Positions 23,868 through 34,114 are shown, counted from the first letter of the stretch. The stretch is DNA of 64,000 nt from Szabonella alba (GCF_016765775.1 NZ_JAESVN010000005.1:1-64000), one strand, 5' to 3'. The notes: generated from the letters alone by a model not told the origin. Translations and numbers: made by a program.

Positions 23868-24694
23868 AAACCGTATCCGAAAGCCGCGCCTTTGGCGGTG
23901 TGCAGGGCGTCTACAGCCACGCTTCCGAGGTGACGGGCTGCGAAATGACCTTTGGCCTTTTCCTGCCCGAACAGGCGGAAAGCGAACCGGTGCCGCTGTT
24001 GTGGTATCTGTCGGGCCTGACCTGCACGCATGAAAACGCGATGGTCAAATCAGGCGCGCAGGCATGGGCCGCGCAGCACGGTCTGGCGCTGGTCTTTCCC
24101 GATACCTCGCCCCGCGGTGAAGGCGTGGCGAATGATGATGCCTTTGATCTGGGACAGGGCGCGGGCTTTTATGTCAATGCGACCGAGAAGCCCTGGGCCC
24201 CGCATTTCCGGATGTGGGACTATGTGACCGAGGAATTGCCGCATCTTCTGTTCAGCGCCTTCCCGCTTGAGGAAGAGCGTCAGGGGATCACCGGCCATTC
24301 GATGGGCGGCCATGGCGCGCTGACGATTGCCATGAGCTTTCCGGGACGCTTCCGTTCGGTTTCCGCCTTGGCGCCGATTGCGCATCCCTCGGCCTCGGAT
24401 TGGGGGCGCAAGCAGTTCACTGCCTATCTGGGCGGGGATGAGGCGAAATGGGCCGGCCATGATGCGACGCTTCTGATGCGCAAGCGTGGATTCGACGGGC
24501 CGATCCTGATTGATCAGGGGGCCTCGGACCAGTTTCTGGACCTTTTGAAGCCCGAAGCGCTGGCCGAGGCGATGGCGGCGCGGCGGCAGAATGCGATCTT
24601 CCGGATGCAGAAAGGCTATGACCACAGCTATTTCTTCGTGTCGTCCTTCATGGAGGAACATGTCGCCTTCCACGCCGCGGCGCTTTATGACTGA
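23864..24694 (+). CDS. fghA: S-formylglutathione hydrolase
   Basis: 276 residues of the esterase D family. Signature blocks: [40 protein letters not shown], and the nucleophile elbow [10 protein letters not shown]. Asp and His of the triad lie in [12 protein letters not shown] and KGYDHSYFF. Completes glutathione-dependent formaldehyde oxidation by releasing formate. This fits the methylated-amine operon at 47.8 kb, which would generate one-carbon units, although the glutathione-dependent formaldehyde dehydrogenase gene is not here. Confidence 0.95.
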   Translation: MKTVSESRAFGGVQGVYSHASEVTGCEMTFGLFLPEQAESEPVPLLWYLSGLTCTHENAMVKSGAQAWAAQHGLALVFPDTSPRGEGVANDDAFDLGQGAGFYVNATEKPWAPHFRMWDYVTEELPHLLFSAFPLEEERQGITGHSMGGHGALTIAMSFPGRFRSVSALAPIAHPSASDWGRKQFTAYLGGDEAKWAGHDATLLMRKRGFDGPILIDQGASDQFLDLLKPEALAEAMAARRQNAIFRMQKGYDHSYFFVSSFMEEHVAFHAAALYD

Positions 24695-24730
24695 TCCGCG
24701 CCTGCGACTGCGCCATCGGAAAGGGCTGGC

Positions 24731-25183
24731 ATGACAGTGCTTTACATCGACGCCGATGCCTGCCCGGTCAAGGCCGAGGCCGAACGGGTGGCGATCCGGC
24801 ACGGGGTGGAAATGGTGCTGGTCTCGAATGGCGGTATCCGTCCCCCGGCGCATCCGCTGGTCCGGTCGGTCTTTGTCTCTGACGGGCCGGATGAGGCCGA
24901 TAAATGGATCGCGGCCGAGGCCGGGCCGGGTGACGTCGTGGTGACGGGGGATATTCCGCTGGCCGCGCGCTGTATCGAGGGCGGCGCGATGGTTCTGCGC
25001 CATGACGGCAGCGAGCTTCATTCCCGCAATATCGGGCAGGTGCTGGCGACCCGCGATCTGATGGCTGATCTGCGCAGTGCCGATCCGTTCCGGCAGGGCG
25101 GGGGCAAGCCCTATTCCAAGGCTGATCGTTCCCGCTTTCTTGAGGCGCTGGAACGGGTGATGCGAAAGGCCAAGGCGGGATGA
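24731..25183 (+). CDS. YaiI/YqxD-family protein (DUF188)
   Basis: 150 residues. Conserved family blocks: [76 protein letters not shown]. The conserved aspartates suggest a PIN-like metal-dependent nuclease fold; activity is unproven. Third in a run of plus-strand genes from 22230. Confidence 0.92.
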   Translation: MTVLYIDADACPVKAEAERVAIRHGVEMVLVSNGGIRPPAHPLVRSVFVSDGPDEADKWIAAEAGPGDVVVTGDIPLAARCIEGGAMVLRHDGSELHSRNIGQVLATRDLMADLRSADPFRQGGGKPYSKADRSRFLEALERVMRKAKAG

Positions 25184-25258
25184 AGCAACGGGCAGGACAG
25201 AACAGCGCATGTCGCGAACAGGCGGGACAGCGCCCCCTGCTGCGGGATTGATGGCCTC

Positions 25259-26344
25259 ATGTCCATTCTACCTGCCCCCGAAACCCTGCCGCAGCCTTCC
25301 AGTCAGACGGGCACGCAACCCGGAACCCCCGCCGAGAATGCGCTGGACCTTGCGGTAGGCGATCTTGCCGCAGCCTCGGTCGCGGGGCTGGGCCCCGCTG
25401 CGGCCGATACAACCGCCGAAGCCGCCGCCCGCAGGCTTGTCGTTATCGGCATGGCCTCGGCCTTTGCCGCCGCGGTAATCTTTTCAGTCAATGATGCCTC
25501 GATCAAGTTCCTGTCCGGCGGCTATGCGCTGCATCAACTTGTGCTGATCCGCGCCATGTTCGGCTTGGGAATCATCGTTTTACTGCTGATGCCCTTTGCG
25601 GGCGGGCTGGGGCTGATGCGCACGCAAAAGCCCCTGCAGCAGATCGGGCGCGGCTGTCTGGTGATCGTCTCGAACCTGTGCTTCTTCCTTGGGCTGGCCG
25701 AATTGCAGATGGCCGAGGCGGTGGCGCTGTTCTTTGTCGCCCCCTTGCTGATTACCGCGCTTTCCGTGCCGCTGCTGGGGGAAAAGGTCGGGCCCCGCCG
25801 CTGGGCCGCCGTGGCAGTCGGGCTGGTGGGGGTGCTGGTGATGCTGCGCCCCGGCATGGGGTTGTTTCAGCCCGCGATGCTGTTTCCGGTGATCGCTGCG
25901 CTGTCCTATGCGCTGGTCCATATGATGACCCGGCGCATGGCCGCGACAGAATCCGCCGCCACGATGACCTTCTATGTGCAGCTTTGCTTTATCGTCGTGG
26001 CCGGGCTGATGGGCCTGACCGTGGGCGACGGGCGCCTTGATCCGGGGCCGGACAGTCCCTTTGGCTTCCTGTTGCGCGCCTGGGTCTGGCCGGATCCGGG
26101 CGATTGGCCGGTTCTGCTGTTGATTGGTATTGCCAGCACCGCAGGCGCCTATCTGATGGCGCAGGCCTACCGGCTTTGTGAGGCGGGTCTGGCCGCGCCT
26201 TTCGAATATGCCAACCTGCCCATGGCAATCCTGCTGGGGCTCTTGATCTTCGGCGAATGGCCCGATCTGGTGGCATGGGCCGGGATCTTCCTGATTGCAG
26301 GCTCGGGGCTTTACATGTTCTGGCGTGAAGCCCGCGCCACTTGA
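25259..26344 (+). CDS. DMT-superfamily (EamA) transporter
   Basis: 361 residues with two EamA repeats and ten predicted transmembrane helices from about residue 60. Blocks such as SVNDASIKFLSGGYALHQLVLIRAMFG and VALFFVAPLLITALSVPLLGEKVGPRRWAAV are typical. The first 55-60 residues are an Ala/Pro/Thr-rich, non-conserved extension before the first helix; no better in-frame start follows, so either the extension is real or a rare start codon is used. Substrate unknown. Confidence 0.88.
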   Translation: MSILPAPETLPQPSSQTGTQPGTPAENALDLAVGDLAAASVAGLGPAAADTTAEAAARRLVVIGMASAFAAAVIFSVNDASIKFLSGGYALHQLVLIRAMFGLGIIVLLLMPFAGGLGLMRTQKPLQQIGRGCLVIVSNLCFFLGLAELQMAEAVALFFVAPLLITALSVPLLGEKVGPRRWAAVAVGLVGVLVMLRPGMGLFQPAMLFPVIAALSYALVHMMTRRMAATESAATMTFYVQLCFIVVAGLMGLTVGDGRLDPGPDSPFGFLLRAWVWPDPGDWPVLLLIGIASTAGAYLMAQAYRLCEAGLAAPFEYANLPMAILLGLLIFGEWPDLVAWAGIFLIAGSGLYMFWREARAT

Positions 26345-26395
26345 ATTCCGCCGGTCGCTCGCCTTAGGGTGGTGCGCCAAAAGAGGAAAAGCGGA

Positions 26396-27019
26396 ATGGT
26401 TCAACCACAGGCGGTAATTTTCGACATCGGCAACGTGCTGATCGAATGGCAGCCGGAGCGCTATTACGACAGCCGTCTGGGTGAGGCCGGACGGCGCGAA
26501 TTGTTTGCCGCGGTCGATCTGCATGGCATGAATGACCGCATCGACGCAGGCGCGCGCTTTCGCGACACGGTCTATGACACGGCCGAGGATCACCCCCGCT
26601 GGGCCACGGAAATCCGCTGGTGGTTCGACCACTGGATTGATCTTGCCAGCCCTCGCATTGACCGTTCCATCCGTCTGATGCGGGCCTTGCGGCAGCGCGG
26701 CGTGCCGGTTTTCGCGCTGACGAACTTCGGCGATGACAGTTTCGCCTATGCCTGCACGCAATACCGCTTTCTGTCGGAATTTGACCGCGCCTATGTCTCG
26801 GGGCGGATGGCGGTCATAAAACCGGACCCTCGCATCTATGAAATGGTCGAACAGGATTGCGGTCTGCCGCCCGATGCGCTTCTCTTCACCGATGACAGGG
26901 CCGATAATATCGCTGCGGCCTCGGCACGGGGCTGGCAAGTGCATCATTTCAAGGGTGCCGATGGCTGGGCCGCAGCATTGGTCGCTGCGGGCCTTTTGAC
27001 GGAAAGTGAGGCTGCATGA
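26396..27019 (+). CDS. HAD-family hydrolase
   Basis: 207 residues, HAD subfamily IA. Motif I FDIGNVLIEW (nucleophile Asp), motif II ALTNFGDD, Lys in AVIKPDPRIYEM, and motif IV LLFTDDRADNIAAA. Close in length and sequence pattern to haloacid dehalogenase-like phosphatases (YihX type). Start ATG 26396 with AGAGGAAA upstream. Overlaps the next gene by four bases. Confidence 0.9.
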   Translation: MVQPQAVIFDIGNVLIEWQPERYYDSRLGEAGRRELFAAVDLHGMNDRIDAGARFRDTVYDTAEDHPRWATEIRWWFDHWIDLASPRIDRSIRLMRALRQRGVPVFALTNFGDDSFAYACTQYRFLSEFDRAYVSGRMAVIKPDPRIYEMVEQDCGLPPDALLFTDDRADNIAAASARGWQVHHFKGADGWAAALVAAGLLTESEAA

Positions 27020-27933
27020 CGATTGAGACCGTTCCCCCCGAGGCCGCAGGACTGCTGGACTGGCTGGCCTTGACCGAGGCGCTGGAGGCGGGCCATCTGC
27101 TGCCCCGGGCCGAGGTTGTGGACGGGCTTTTATATCGTGGTGGTGATACGCTTCTGAACCGCGCGGCCTGGATTGACGGGCTGGGCCAGCTGGTGAAATG
27201 CGCGACAATCTTTCCGGGCAATGCCGCGCAGGACATGCCCACGGTGAACGGGGCGGTGACGCTTTATTCCGACCGCACCGGCCAGCTTGAGGCGCTGCTG
27301 GATTTCCATCTGGTGACGCGCTGGAAAACCGCAGGCGACAGTCTTCTGTCCGCGCGCAGGCTGGCCCGGCCCGACAGCCGCAAATTCCTGCTGGTGGGCG
27401 CGGGCAATGTCGCCTCCTCCATGGTCTCGGCCTATGGCGCGGCCTTTCCCGATGCCGAATTCACCGTCTGGGCGCGCAGTCCGGCGGCGGCGGCGGATTT
27501 CGCCGCGCGCCATCCCGGCGTTGCCGTGGCCGCCGATCTGCAAGGGGCCATCGCGGCGGCGGATGTGATCTGCACCGCCACCATGGCGAAGGAACCGGTG
27601 ATCCGGGGGGACTGGCTGCAACCGGGGCAGCATCTGGACCTGATCGGCGCCTATACACCCCATATGCGTGAGGTTGACGATACCGCGCTGCAACGGGGCC
27701 GGATCTTCGTCGATGCGCGGTCAACCACCATCCATCATATCGGTGAGCTGAAGATCCCGATCGCCGCAGGCGCGATTTCTGAGGCGGATGTGGTTGCCGA
27801 TTTCTACGATATCGCCGCAGGCAATTTCACGCGCCGCAGCGATGCCGAGATCACCATCGCCAAGAATGGCGGCGGCGCGCATCTGGATCTGATGACCTCG
27901 GCCTATATCCTGAAGGCCTGGCGCGCGCGCTGA
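27016..27933 (+). CDS. Ornithine cyclodeaminase / mu-crystallin family protein
   Basis: 305 residues. Family features: RTGQLEALLDFHLVTRWKTAGDSLLSARRLARPDSRKFLLVGAGNVASSMVSAY with the Rossmann GAGNVA, ICTATMAKEPVIRGDWLQPGQHLDLIGAYTPHMREVDD, and IFVDARSTT. May be an NAD(P)-dependent imino-acid reductase, ornithine cyclodeaminase or alanine dehydrogenase; cannot be told apart by eye. Translationally coupled to the HAD gene. Confidence 0.88.
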   Translation: MTIETVPPEAAGLLDWLALTEALEAGHLLPRAEVVDGLLYRGGDTLLNRAAWIDGLGQLVKCATIFPGNAAQDMPTVNGAVTLYSDRTGQLEALLDFHLVTRWKTAGDSLLSARRLARPDSRKFLLVGAGNVASSMVSAYGAAFPDAEFTVWARSPAAAADFAARHPGVAVAADLQGAIAAADVICTATMAKEPVIRGDWLQPGQHLDLIGAYTPHMREVDDTALQRGRIFVDARSTTIHHIGELKIPIAAGAISEADVVADFYDIAAGNFTRRSDAEITIAKNGGGAHLDLMTSAYILKAWRAR

Positions 27934-28061
27934 CGGCGCGCGACGCGACCCGGCAAGGCGCTGCCGATCCCGCCATTGCGCGTGATCCTTGCTTTGCTGC
28001 GTGGCGGGCTTGGGCTATTCTGATGTCCGGGCAAGCCGATAACAAGAAACGGGCAGATGAC

Positions 28062-29333
28062 ATGACACGCAGAACGGGCCTTTGCGCCCTTGCCTTCACG
28101 CTATGCGCAGCGGCGCTTCCGGGGGGTGTTGCGGCCTTTCCGATGATGGTTCAACCGGGCAAGGGGACGGCGATGCCGGGACAGCCGCTGCTGGTGACCG
28201 AAGCTGCCCCTGATCAGGCGGCCTTTGGCCAATGGCTGCAGGGATTCCGCAGCCGCGCGCTGGCCGCAGGGATCACGGCCCCGGTGCTGGACCGGGTTCT
28301 GCCGGGCCTGACCTATCTGCCCGATGTGATCCGCCGCGACCGCAATCAAAGCGAATTCACCCGCACGATCTGGGATTATCTCGATACCGCCGTTTCCGAG
28401 GAACGGGTTGCGAATGGCCGCGCCGCCCTTGAACGTCACCGCGCCCTGCTGGACCGGATCGAGGCGCGCTATGGCGTCGAGAAAGAGGTGGTCGTCGCCG
28501 TCTGGGGACTGGAAACCGCCTATGGCACCTTCCGGGGCAGCACGGCCACGCTGGATGCGCTGGCGACCCTGGCCCATGACGGGCGGCGCGGCGCGTTCTT
28601 TGAGGCTGAACTCTTGAACGCGCTGCGCATCATAGCGGCAGGCGATGTCACCCCCGACCGCATGTTGGGAAGCTGGGCCGGGGCCATGGGGCATACCCAG
28701 TTCATGCCTTCCTCCTTCCTTGCGCTGGCGCAGGATTTCGACGGTGACGGGCGGCGCGATATCTGGGCCGATGATCCGGCCGACGGGCTGGCCTCGGCGG
28801 CGCATTACCTTGCCCATTACGGCTGGACGCGCGGTATGCCCTGGGGGGTTGAGGTAACCCTGCCGCAAAGTTTCGATTTCGAACAAAGCGGTGAACGGGT
28901 CCGCAAGCCGGTCGCGGACTGGCAGGCGATGGGGCTGCGCCGCGCCGATGGCGCGGATCTGCCCGATCATGGCGCGGCCTCGATCCTGCTGCCGGGCGGC
29001 GCGCGCGGAGCGGCCTTCCTGATCTTTTCCAACTTCCGGGTGATCGAGCGATACAATCCCGCTGATGCCTATGTCATCGCCATTGGCCATCTGGCCGACC
29101 GGATCGGGGGGGCAGGGCCGTTCCGTGCGTCTTGGCCGCGCGATGAGCGCGCGCTGACCCGGGATGAGCGGCTGGAACTTCAGGAAAAGCTGACCGGGGC
29201 GGGGTTCGACACCCAAGGCGTCGATGGTCGCATCGGCCCGAACACCATCGCCGCGATCCGCGCTTTTCAGAAATCCGAAGGGCTGACGCCTGATGGTTTC
29301 GCCGCACTTTCCGTGCTGGAACGCCTGCGCTGA
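28062..29333 (+). CDS. MltB-like lytic murein transglycosylase
   Basis: 423 residues. Signal peptide MTRRTGLCALAFTLCAAALPGGVAA, then an SLT_2/MltB domain (about 50-345) with catalytic-Glu context VWGLETAYGTF and GAMGHTQFMPSSF, and a C-terminal peptidoglycan-binding PG_binding_1 domain (about 360-420, GFDTQGVDGRIGPNTIAAIRAFQ). Periplasmic cleavage of glycan strands. No lipobox, unlike E. coli MltB. Start could also be 28023. A second, diverged copy of the family is at 59247-60452. Confidence 0.92.
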   Translation: MTRRTGLCALAFTLCAAALPGGVAAFPMMVQPGKGTAMPGQPLLVTEAAPDQAAFGQWLQGFRSRALAAGITAPVLDRVLPGLTYLPDVIRRDRNQSEFTRTIWDYLDTAVSEERVANGRAALERHRALLDRIEARYGVEKEVVVAVWGLETAYGTFRGSTATLDALATLAHDGRRGAFFEAELLNALRIIAAGDVTPDRMLGSWAGAMGHTQFMPSSFLALAQDFDGDGRRDIWADDPADGLASAAHYLAHYGWTRGMPWGVEVTLPQSFDFEQSGERVRKPVADWQAMGLRRADGADLPDHGAASILLPGGARGAAFLIFSNFRVIERYNPADAYVIAIGHLADRIGGAGPFRASWPRDERALTRDERLELQEKLTGAGFDTQGVDGRIGPNTIAAIRAFQKSEGLTPDGFAALSVLERLR

Positions 29334-29447
29334 TCCTGCACCGCTTTTGGCCGTATCAGGGCTGTTGCACCATCCGGTTACCCGCTAACAAGGTGGCGGA
29401 GGGGCCGGCGCGCAGGGCGTTTGCGGCACAGTAAGGGAGAAAAGCGC

Positions 29448-30236
29448 ATGAACCGTCTCAAGGCCGGAATGGCGCAGGGGGGCATGATCGCCGCCGCATG
29501 GGCGGGGCTCGGCAGTCCCGATGTGGCCGAAATCATGGTGCGGCATGGCTGGCGCACGATCATCATCGACGGCGAACACGGGCTGGGCGATCTGGAAACC
29601 TGGGTCCATATGGCCCGCGCGATCGAGGCTGCGGGCGGTGAGGTGATCCTGCGCATCCCCGACGGGCAGGACACGACGATCAAGAAGGCGCTGGATCGCG
29701 GGTTCCGCTCCTTCATCGTGCCGATGATCTCCAGCGCCGAACAGGCCCGGCAGGTCATAGCCTCGTTCCATTATCCGACCCGGGGACGCCGGGGCTATGC
29801 CGCGCCGGTGCTGCGCTGTTCTGATTGGGGATCGCGCCCTGATTACGCCCGCGATGAAGCCTCGGATGAGGTTTTCGTGATGCTGCAATGTGAAGATATC
29901 GGCGCGGTCGCGGCGCTTGAGGATATCGTCGCCGTGCCGGGCATCGGGGCGATCTTCCTCGGGCCGAACGATCTGGCCGCCACGGCGGGCCATCTGGAGC
30001 GGATGGACCATCCCGAGGTGCAGGCCCTGCTGCAGCGGGTGGAACAGGTCGTGACGGCGGCGGGCCTGCCCATGGCCACGGTGCGCGGCGGTGGTCGTGA
30101 CTGGACCGATCTTGAGACGCGCGGCTTCCGGCTGGTCGCCGGGGTCACGGATATGGGCATGTTGCTGGACGGTATCCAGAACGCCCGTGCCGAGCTTGAA
30201 GGCCAAAGCGCAGCACCGACCCTGCCGCGCTACTGA
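29448..30236 (+). CDS. HpcH/HpaI-family aldolase
   Basis: 262 residues. Class II aldolase of the HpaI type: II DGEHGLGDLETW with metal-neighbouring residues, IIRIPDG-like strand, FRSFIVPMISSAEQARQV, RRGYAAPVLR, VMLQCEDIGAV and GIGAIFLGPNDLAAT. Cleaves 4-hydroxy-2-oxo acids to pyruvate and an aldehyde. ATG 29448 with AGGGAG upstream. It is followed by a G-rich intergenic repeat. Confidence 0.9.
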   Translation: MNRLKAGMAQGGMIAAAWAGLGSPDVAEIMVRHGWRTIIIDGEHGLGDLETWVHMARAIEAAGGEVILRIPDGQDTTIKKALDRGFRSFIVPMISSAEQARQVIASFHYPTRGRRGYAAPVLRCSDWGSRPDYARDEASDEVFVMLQCEDIGAVAALEDIVAVPGIGAIFLGPNDLAATAGHLERMDHPEVQALLQRVEQVVTAAGLPMATVRGGGRDWTDLETRGFRLVAGVTDMGMLLDGIQNARAELEGQSAAPTLPRY

Positions 30237-30288
30237 CGCGCCTTGCCGTTACCAGAAATGCGAAAGGGGCACCCGATGCGGATGACCC

Positions 30289-30345
30289 TTTTCTGTCTGC
30301 AAATATCCTCGGGGGGGGGCAGGGGGGGCAGACAGCCCCCCTTCG
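30289..30345 (+). repeat. Intergenic G-rich repeat, copy A
   Basis: TTTTCTGTCTGCAAATATCC is followed by a G-run and a hairpin GGGGGGC/AGACA/GCCCCCC. It starts about 53 bases after the aldolase stop on the same strand. Same element as copies at 36905, 41115 and 47609. Confidence 0.6.
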
Positions 30346-30375
30346 ACGTCTGCCGCAGACGCTGCGCCTCCCTGT

Positions 30376-31524
30376 TCAGAGCAGGCCGCGCGACGCGAGA
30401 TTACGCATCAGATGGCTGGTGCCGAAGGTCCATTCGTCACATTCGGTCGACAGGCGCACCACATTTTCCAGCGACCCGAATCCCGGGGCGGAAATCGTGA
30501 CCCGGTCACCCACCTTATGGGTGAAACCTTCACCCGGATGGTCGCGGTCCTGCGTCGGCGCGAACAATGTGCCGAGGAACAGCAGGAAGCCGTCGGGATA
30601 CTGGTGATGCCGCCCGATTGTCTGGGACACAAGTTCCGTCGGGTCGCGGCTGATCTCCTTCATCGAGGAATGGCCGTCCAGAACAAACCCGTCTTCGCCT
30701 TCCACCCGCAGGGTCAGTTCGGCCTGACGCACCTGATCAATTCCGAAATCCGCATCGAACAGCCGGATCATCGGGCCGATGGCGCAGCTTGCATTGTTGT
30801 CCTTGGCCTTGGACAGCAACAGCGCCGAACGCCCCTCGACATCGCGCAGGTTCACGTCATTGCCCAGACAGGCGCCGACGATTTGGCCTTTCGAGGTGAC
30901 GGCCAGCACGACCTCGGGTTCGGGATTGTTCCAGCGCGACACCGGATGCAGGCCGACATCCGCGCCCGTGCCCATCGAGGACAGGATCTGCGCTTTGGAA
31001 AACACCTCGGCATCCGGGCCGATGCCGACCTCCAGATATTGCGACCACAGACCCTCGGCGATCAGGGCGCGCTTCACCTCTGCCGCCTCGGGCGACCCCG
31101 CGCGGATATCGCGCAGGCTGGCGCCGATGGTGGCGCCGATCCGTTCGCGGATCTCAAGCGCCCGGGCCGGATCGCCCGCCGCCTTTTCCTCGATCACCCG
31201 TTCCACCATCGACCGCGCGAAGGTCACGCCGCAGGCCTTGACCGATTGCAGGTCGCAGGGCGCAAGGAAATGCACCACGGACATATCGCCCACGCGGGCC
31301 GCCGCGACCTCTTCCAGCGTCCCGAGTGCCACGCCATTGGCGGCGCGCACATGGGCTGCCGGATCGTCCAGTTCACAGATATCGCGGCTGGTGGGGGCGG
31401 CGCGGCTGGTGATGTCCACCACCTGCCCGTCGCGCAGCGTGACGACCGCAGGGCCGTTCGCCACCGGGTTCCAGACCCGGCCAAGCCACGTTCCGGAATG
31501 ATCCTCTGGGGCAATGATGGACAT
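30376..31524 (-). CDS. Fumarylacetoacetate hydrolase-family protein
   Basis: 382 residues. FAH-fold features: ACGVTFARSMVERV, the metal-binding glutamates around WNNPEPEVVLAV, LGNDVNLRDVEGRSALLLSKAKDNNASCAIGP, and FLGTLFAPTQDRDHPGEGFTHKVGDRVTI. The family includes decarboxylases and hydrolases of dicarbonyl acids and sugar-acid pathway enzymes. ATG 31524 with GAGGAGG upstream. A PcaF-like thiolase gene lies upstream on the same strand, so both may serve breakdown of aromatic or sugar acids. Confidence 0.88.
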   Translation of the reverse strand: MSIIAPEDHSGTWLGRVWNPVANGPAVVTLRDGQVVDITSRAAPTSRDICELDDPAAHVRAANGVALGTLEEVAAARVGDMSVVHFLAPCDLQSVKACGVTFARSMVERVIEEKAAGDPARALEIRERIGATIGASLRDIRAGSPEAAEVKRALIAEGLWSQYLEVGIGPDAEVFSKAQILSSMGTGADVGLHPVSRWNNPEPEVVLAVTSKGQIVGACLGNDVNLRDVEGRSALLLSKAKDNNASCAIGPMIRLFDADFGIDQVRQAELTLRVEGEDGFVLDGHSSMKEISRDPTELVSQTIGRHHQYPDGFLLFLGTLFAPTQDRDHPGEGFTHKVGDRVTISAPGFGSLENVVRLSTECDEWTFGTSHLMRNLASRGLL

Positions 31525-31686
31525 GGGCGAACTCCTCCTCGGTCGCGGTTGGCGCGATCTGGTATGCCAGATCTGGTATGGCAGACCAAGGACCATATTG
31601 CGGGCCGCGCCGCAAGTCCGCAAATGCGGGCGGGAATTGCGGGGCGGCAGGGGCAGGACGGTCCGGGCGGGCGATCCCGCCGCCGG

Positions 31687-32889
31687 TCAGACCCGTTCCA
31701 GCGCCAGCGCGATCCCCTGTCCGACACCGATGCACATGGTGGCCAGCGCGCGCCGCCCGTTGCCGCGCGCCAGTTCCAGCGCCGCCGTTCCGGCAAGCCG
31801 CGCGCCGGTCATGCCCAGCGGATGGCCCAACGCGATGGCGCCGCCATTGGGGTTCACGCGCGGATCATCCTCGGCAATGCCCATCAGCCGCAGCGTCGCC
31901 ACGCCCTGTGCCGCAAAGGCCTCGTTCAGTTCGATCACGTCGAAATCGGGGGGCGCAAGGCCAAGCCGGGCCATCAGCCTTTCGCTGGCCGGGGCCGGGC
32001 CGATCCCCATGATCCGGGGCGGCACGCCCGCCGTGGCCCCGCCCAGAACCCGCGCCAGCGGCGTCAACCCATGCGCGCGCGCCGACGCCTCCGAGGCAAG
32101 GATCAGCGCCGCCGCGCCGTCATTGATGCCGCTGGAATTTCCGGCGGTGACCGAACCGCCCGGAAACAGCGGTTTCAGCCCGGCCAGCGCCCCGGCAGTC
32201 GTGGCGCGGGGATGTTCGTCCTGCGCCACGGTCAGCGCCTCACCCCTGCGCTGTGGGATCGTCACCGGCGCGATCTCGGCCGCCAGCCTGCCATTGGCCT
32301 GTGCTGCGGCGGCCTTGCGCTGTGAGGCCAGCGCCATCGCATCCTGTGCCGCGCGCGCGATTCCGTAATCATCGGCGACATTCTGCCCGGTCTCGGGCAT
32401 CGAATCCGTTCCATAGGCGGCGGCCATCGCCGCATTGACGAAGCGCCAGCCGATGGTGCTGTCGTAAATCGCGCTCTCGCGGGAAAAGGCACTGCCGGCC
32501 TTGGGCATCACGAAAGGCGCGCGCGACATGCTTTCCACCCCGCCCGCGACCATCAGCCCTGCCTCACCGGCGGCGATCTGGCGCGCGGCGGTCAGCACCG
32601 CATCCATGCCTGACCCGCACAGCCGGTTGACCGTGCTGCCGGTCACCTCGACCGGAAACCCGGCCAGAAGCGTGGCCATGCGGGCGACATTGCGGTTGTC
32701 CTCACCGGCCTGATTGGCGCAGCCAAGGATCACATCCTCGATTGCCGCCGGGTCCATCGCTGGGTTGCGCGCGATCAGGGCGCGCAGCACATGGGCGGCC
32801 AGATCGTCGGGCCGCACCGGCGCCAGCGCGCCGCCATAGCGCCCGATGGGCGTGCGGATATAGTCGCAGATGAAAACCTCGACCGGCAT
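31687..32889 (-). CDS. pcaF: 3-oxoadipyl-CoA thiolase (PcaF-like)
   Basis: 400 residues, the length typical of PcaF/PaaJ. Opening EVFICDYIRTPIGRYGGALAPVRPDDLAAHVL and GCANQAGEDNRNVARM fit PcaF closely. Catalytic residues: nucleophile Cys in TVNRLCGSGMDAV, His in GGAIALGHPLG, second Cys in MCIGVGQG. Cleaves 3-oxoadipyl-CoA to succinyl-CoA and acetyl-CoA at the end of the beta-ketoadipate or phenylacetate route. No other pca genes are close. Confidence 0.9.
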   Translation of the reverse strand: MPVEVFICDYIRTPIGRYGGALAPVRPDDLAAHVLRALIARNPAMDPAAIEDVILGCANQAGEDNRNVARMATLLAGFPVEVTGSTVNRLCGSGMDAVLTAARQIAAGEAGLMVAGGVESMSRAPFVMPKAGSAFSRESAIYDSTIGWRFVNAAMAAAYGTDSMPETGQNVADDYGIARAAQDAMALASQRKAAAAQANGRLAAEIAPVTIPQRRGEALTVAQDEHPRATTAGALAGLKPLFPGGSVTAGNSSGINDGAAALILASEASARAHGLTPLARVLGGATAGVPPRIMGIGPAPASERLMARLGLAPPDFDVIELNEAFAAQGVATLRLMGIAEDDPRVNPNGGAIALGHPLGMTGARLAGTAALELARGNGRRALATMCIGVGQGIALALERV

Positions 32890-33054
32890 GGCAACCCCCG
32901 GATGATGCGTCGGCCCCGGCTATAGCGCCGTGGCCGCGCAATGGGAACCTTTGACGGCGGGGAATCCGGGAGGGGCCGGGGGGCAGGGAAGTGCTTGACC
33001 TTCCCCCTGCCGGAAGGCCCATTCACAAAGTCGGTTTGCTGAATGGAGGATGCG

Positions 33055-33438
33055 ATGATTGCAAAATTCCGGCTGGGGCTTGCCGCCCCGTTTGCCTTTC
33101 TGGCCATGACGGCCTTGCCTGTTCTGGCCCAGATGGACCATGCGCAGATGGGCCATGGCACCGACGCGGCGGCCGCCCCGGACAGTCCGGCCGTCGCGGC
33201 CTATCGTGCCGCCAATGACCGCATGCATCACGATATGGATATCGCCTTCAGCGGCGATGCAGACACCGATTTCCTGCGCGGCATGATCCCGCATCATCAG
33301 GGTGCCATAGACATGGCCCGCGTCGTGCTGGAGCATGGCACCGATCCGGAAATCCGTGCGCTGGCCGAAACGATCATCGCGGCGCAGGAGGCCGAGATCG
33401 CCCAGATGCGGGACTGGTTGGCGGCGCGCGGGAACTGA
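33055..33438 (+). CDS. DUF305-family periplasmic protein
   Basis: 127 residues. Signal peptide ([26 protein letters not shown]), then Met/His-rich segment MDHAQMGHG and a DUF305 core [49 protein letters not shown]. His and Met residues in this family are associated with copper binding and export systems. ATG 33055 with GGAGG upstream. Confidence 0.9.
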   Translation: MIAKFRLGLAAPFAFLAMTALPVLAQMDHAQMGHGTDAAAAPDSPAVAAYRAANDRMHHDMDIAFSGDADTDFLRGMIPHHQGAIDMARVVLEHGTDPEIRALAETIIAAQEAEIAQMRDWLAARGN

Positions 33439-33463
33439 GGCGCCCAGCCCCCGCCCGCTCTTG

Positions 33464-34114
33464 TCAGGGGGCCTCGGGTGGCAGCGGGATCGCGCCTGCG
33501 TCATGCGGCACGGCATAGCCGCGCTGCACGGCGGGGCGGGCGGCCATGGCGCGATACCAGCGGCAGACCTCGGGAAAGGCATTCAGGTCGATCCCCTGCC
33601 ATTCGAAACGCGCGATCCAGGGCCAGATCGCCATATCGGCGATGCTGTAGCTTCCGCGCCCTTCCCCCGCCACATGGTCGCGCCCGGCCAGGCGGTCGTT
33701 CAGCACACGGTAAAGCCGCGCGGCCTCGGTCAGGTAACGCTCTTCGGCATAGGGGGCCTTGCCGGGATTGAATTTCACGAAATGATGCACCTGCCCCAGA
33801 ATCGGGCCCAGCCCGCCCATCTGCCACATCACCCATTCCACCATCCGCCAGTATTCCGCGCCGTCACACCGGAAGCGCCCGGTCTTTTCCGCAAGATAAA
33901 GCATGATCGCCCCTGATTCCATCAGGCTTTGCCCGGTCTCATGGTCATGGATCGCGGGGATGCGGTTGTTGGGCGCGTGGCGCAGGAATTCCGGCGCAAA
34001 CTGCGCGCCCTTGCCGATATCGACCGGATGGGCGCGATAGGGCAGATCCAGTTCCTCAAGCAGGATCGAGACCTTGCGGCCATTGGGGGTTGCCCATGTG
34101 TAAAGGTCGATCAT
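33464..34114 (-). CDS. Glutathione S-transferase (YghU/YfcG-like)
   Basis: 216 residues. N-terminal thioredoxin-like domain LYTWATPNGRKVSILLEELDLPYRAHPVDI with Thr/Asn residues at the thiol-binding position, NNRIPAIHD cis-Pro, ESGAIMLYLAEK, then an alpha-helical domain with SYSIADMAIWPWIARF. This is the pattern of nu-class enzymes with disulphide-bond reductase activity on glutathione. ATG 34114; GGGAG upstream. Confidence 0.9.
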   Translation of the reverse strand: MIDLYTWATPNGRKVSILLEELDLPYRAHPVDIGKGAQFAPEFLRHAPNNRIPAIHDHETGQSLMESGAIMLYLAEKTGRFRCDGAEYWRMVEWVMWQMGGLGPILGQVHHFVKFNPGKAPYAEERYLTEAARLYRVLNDRLAGRDHVAGEGRGSYSIADMAIWPWIARFEWQGIDLNAFPEVCRWYRAMAARPAVQRGYAVPHDAGAIPLPPEAP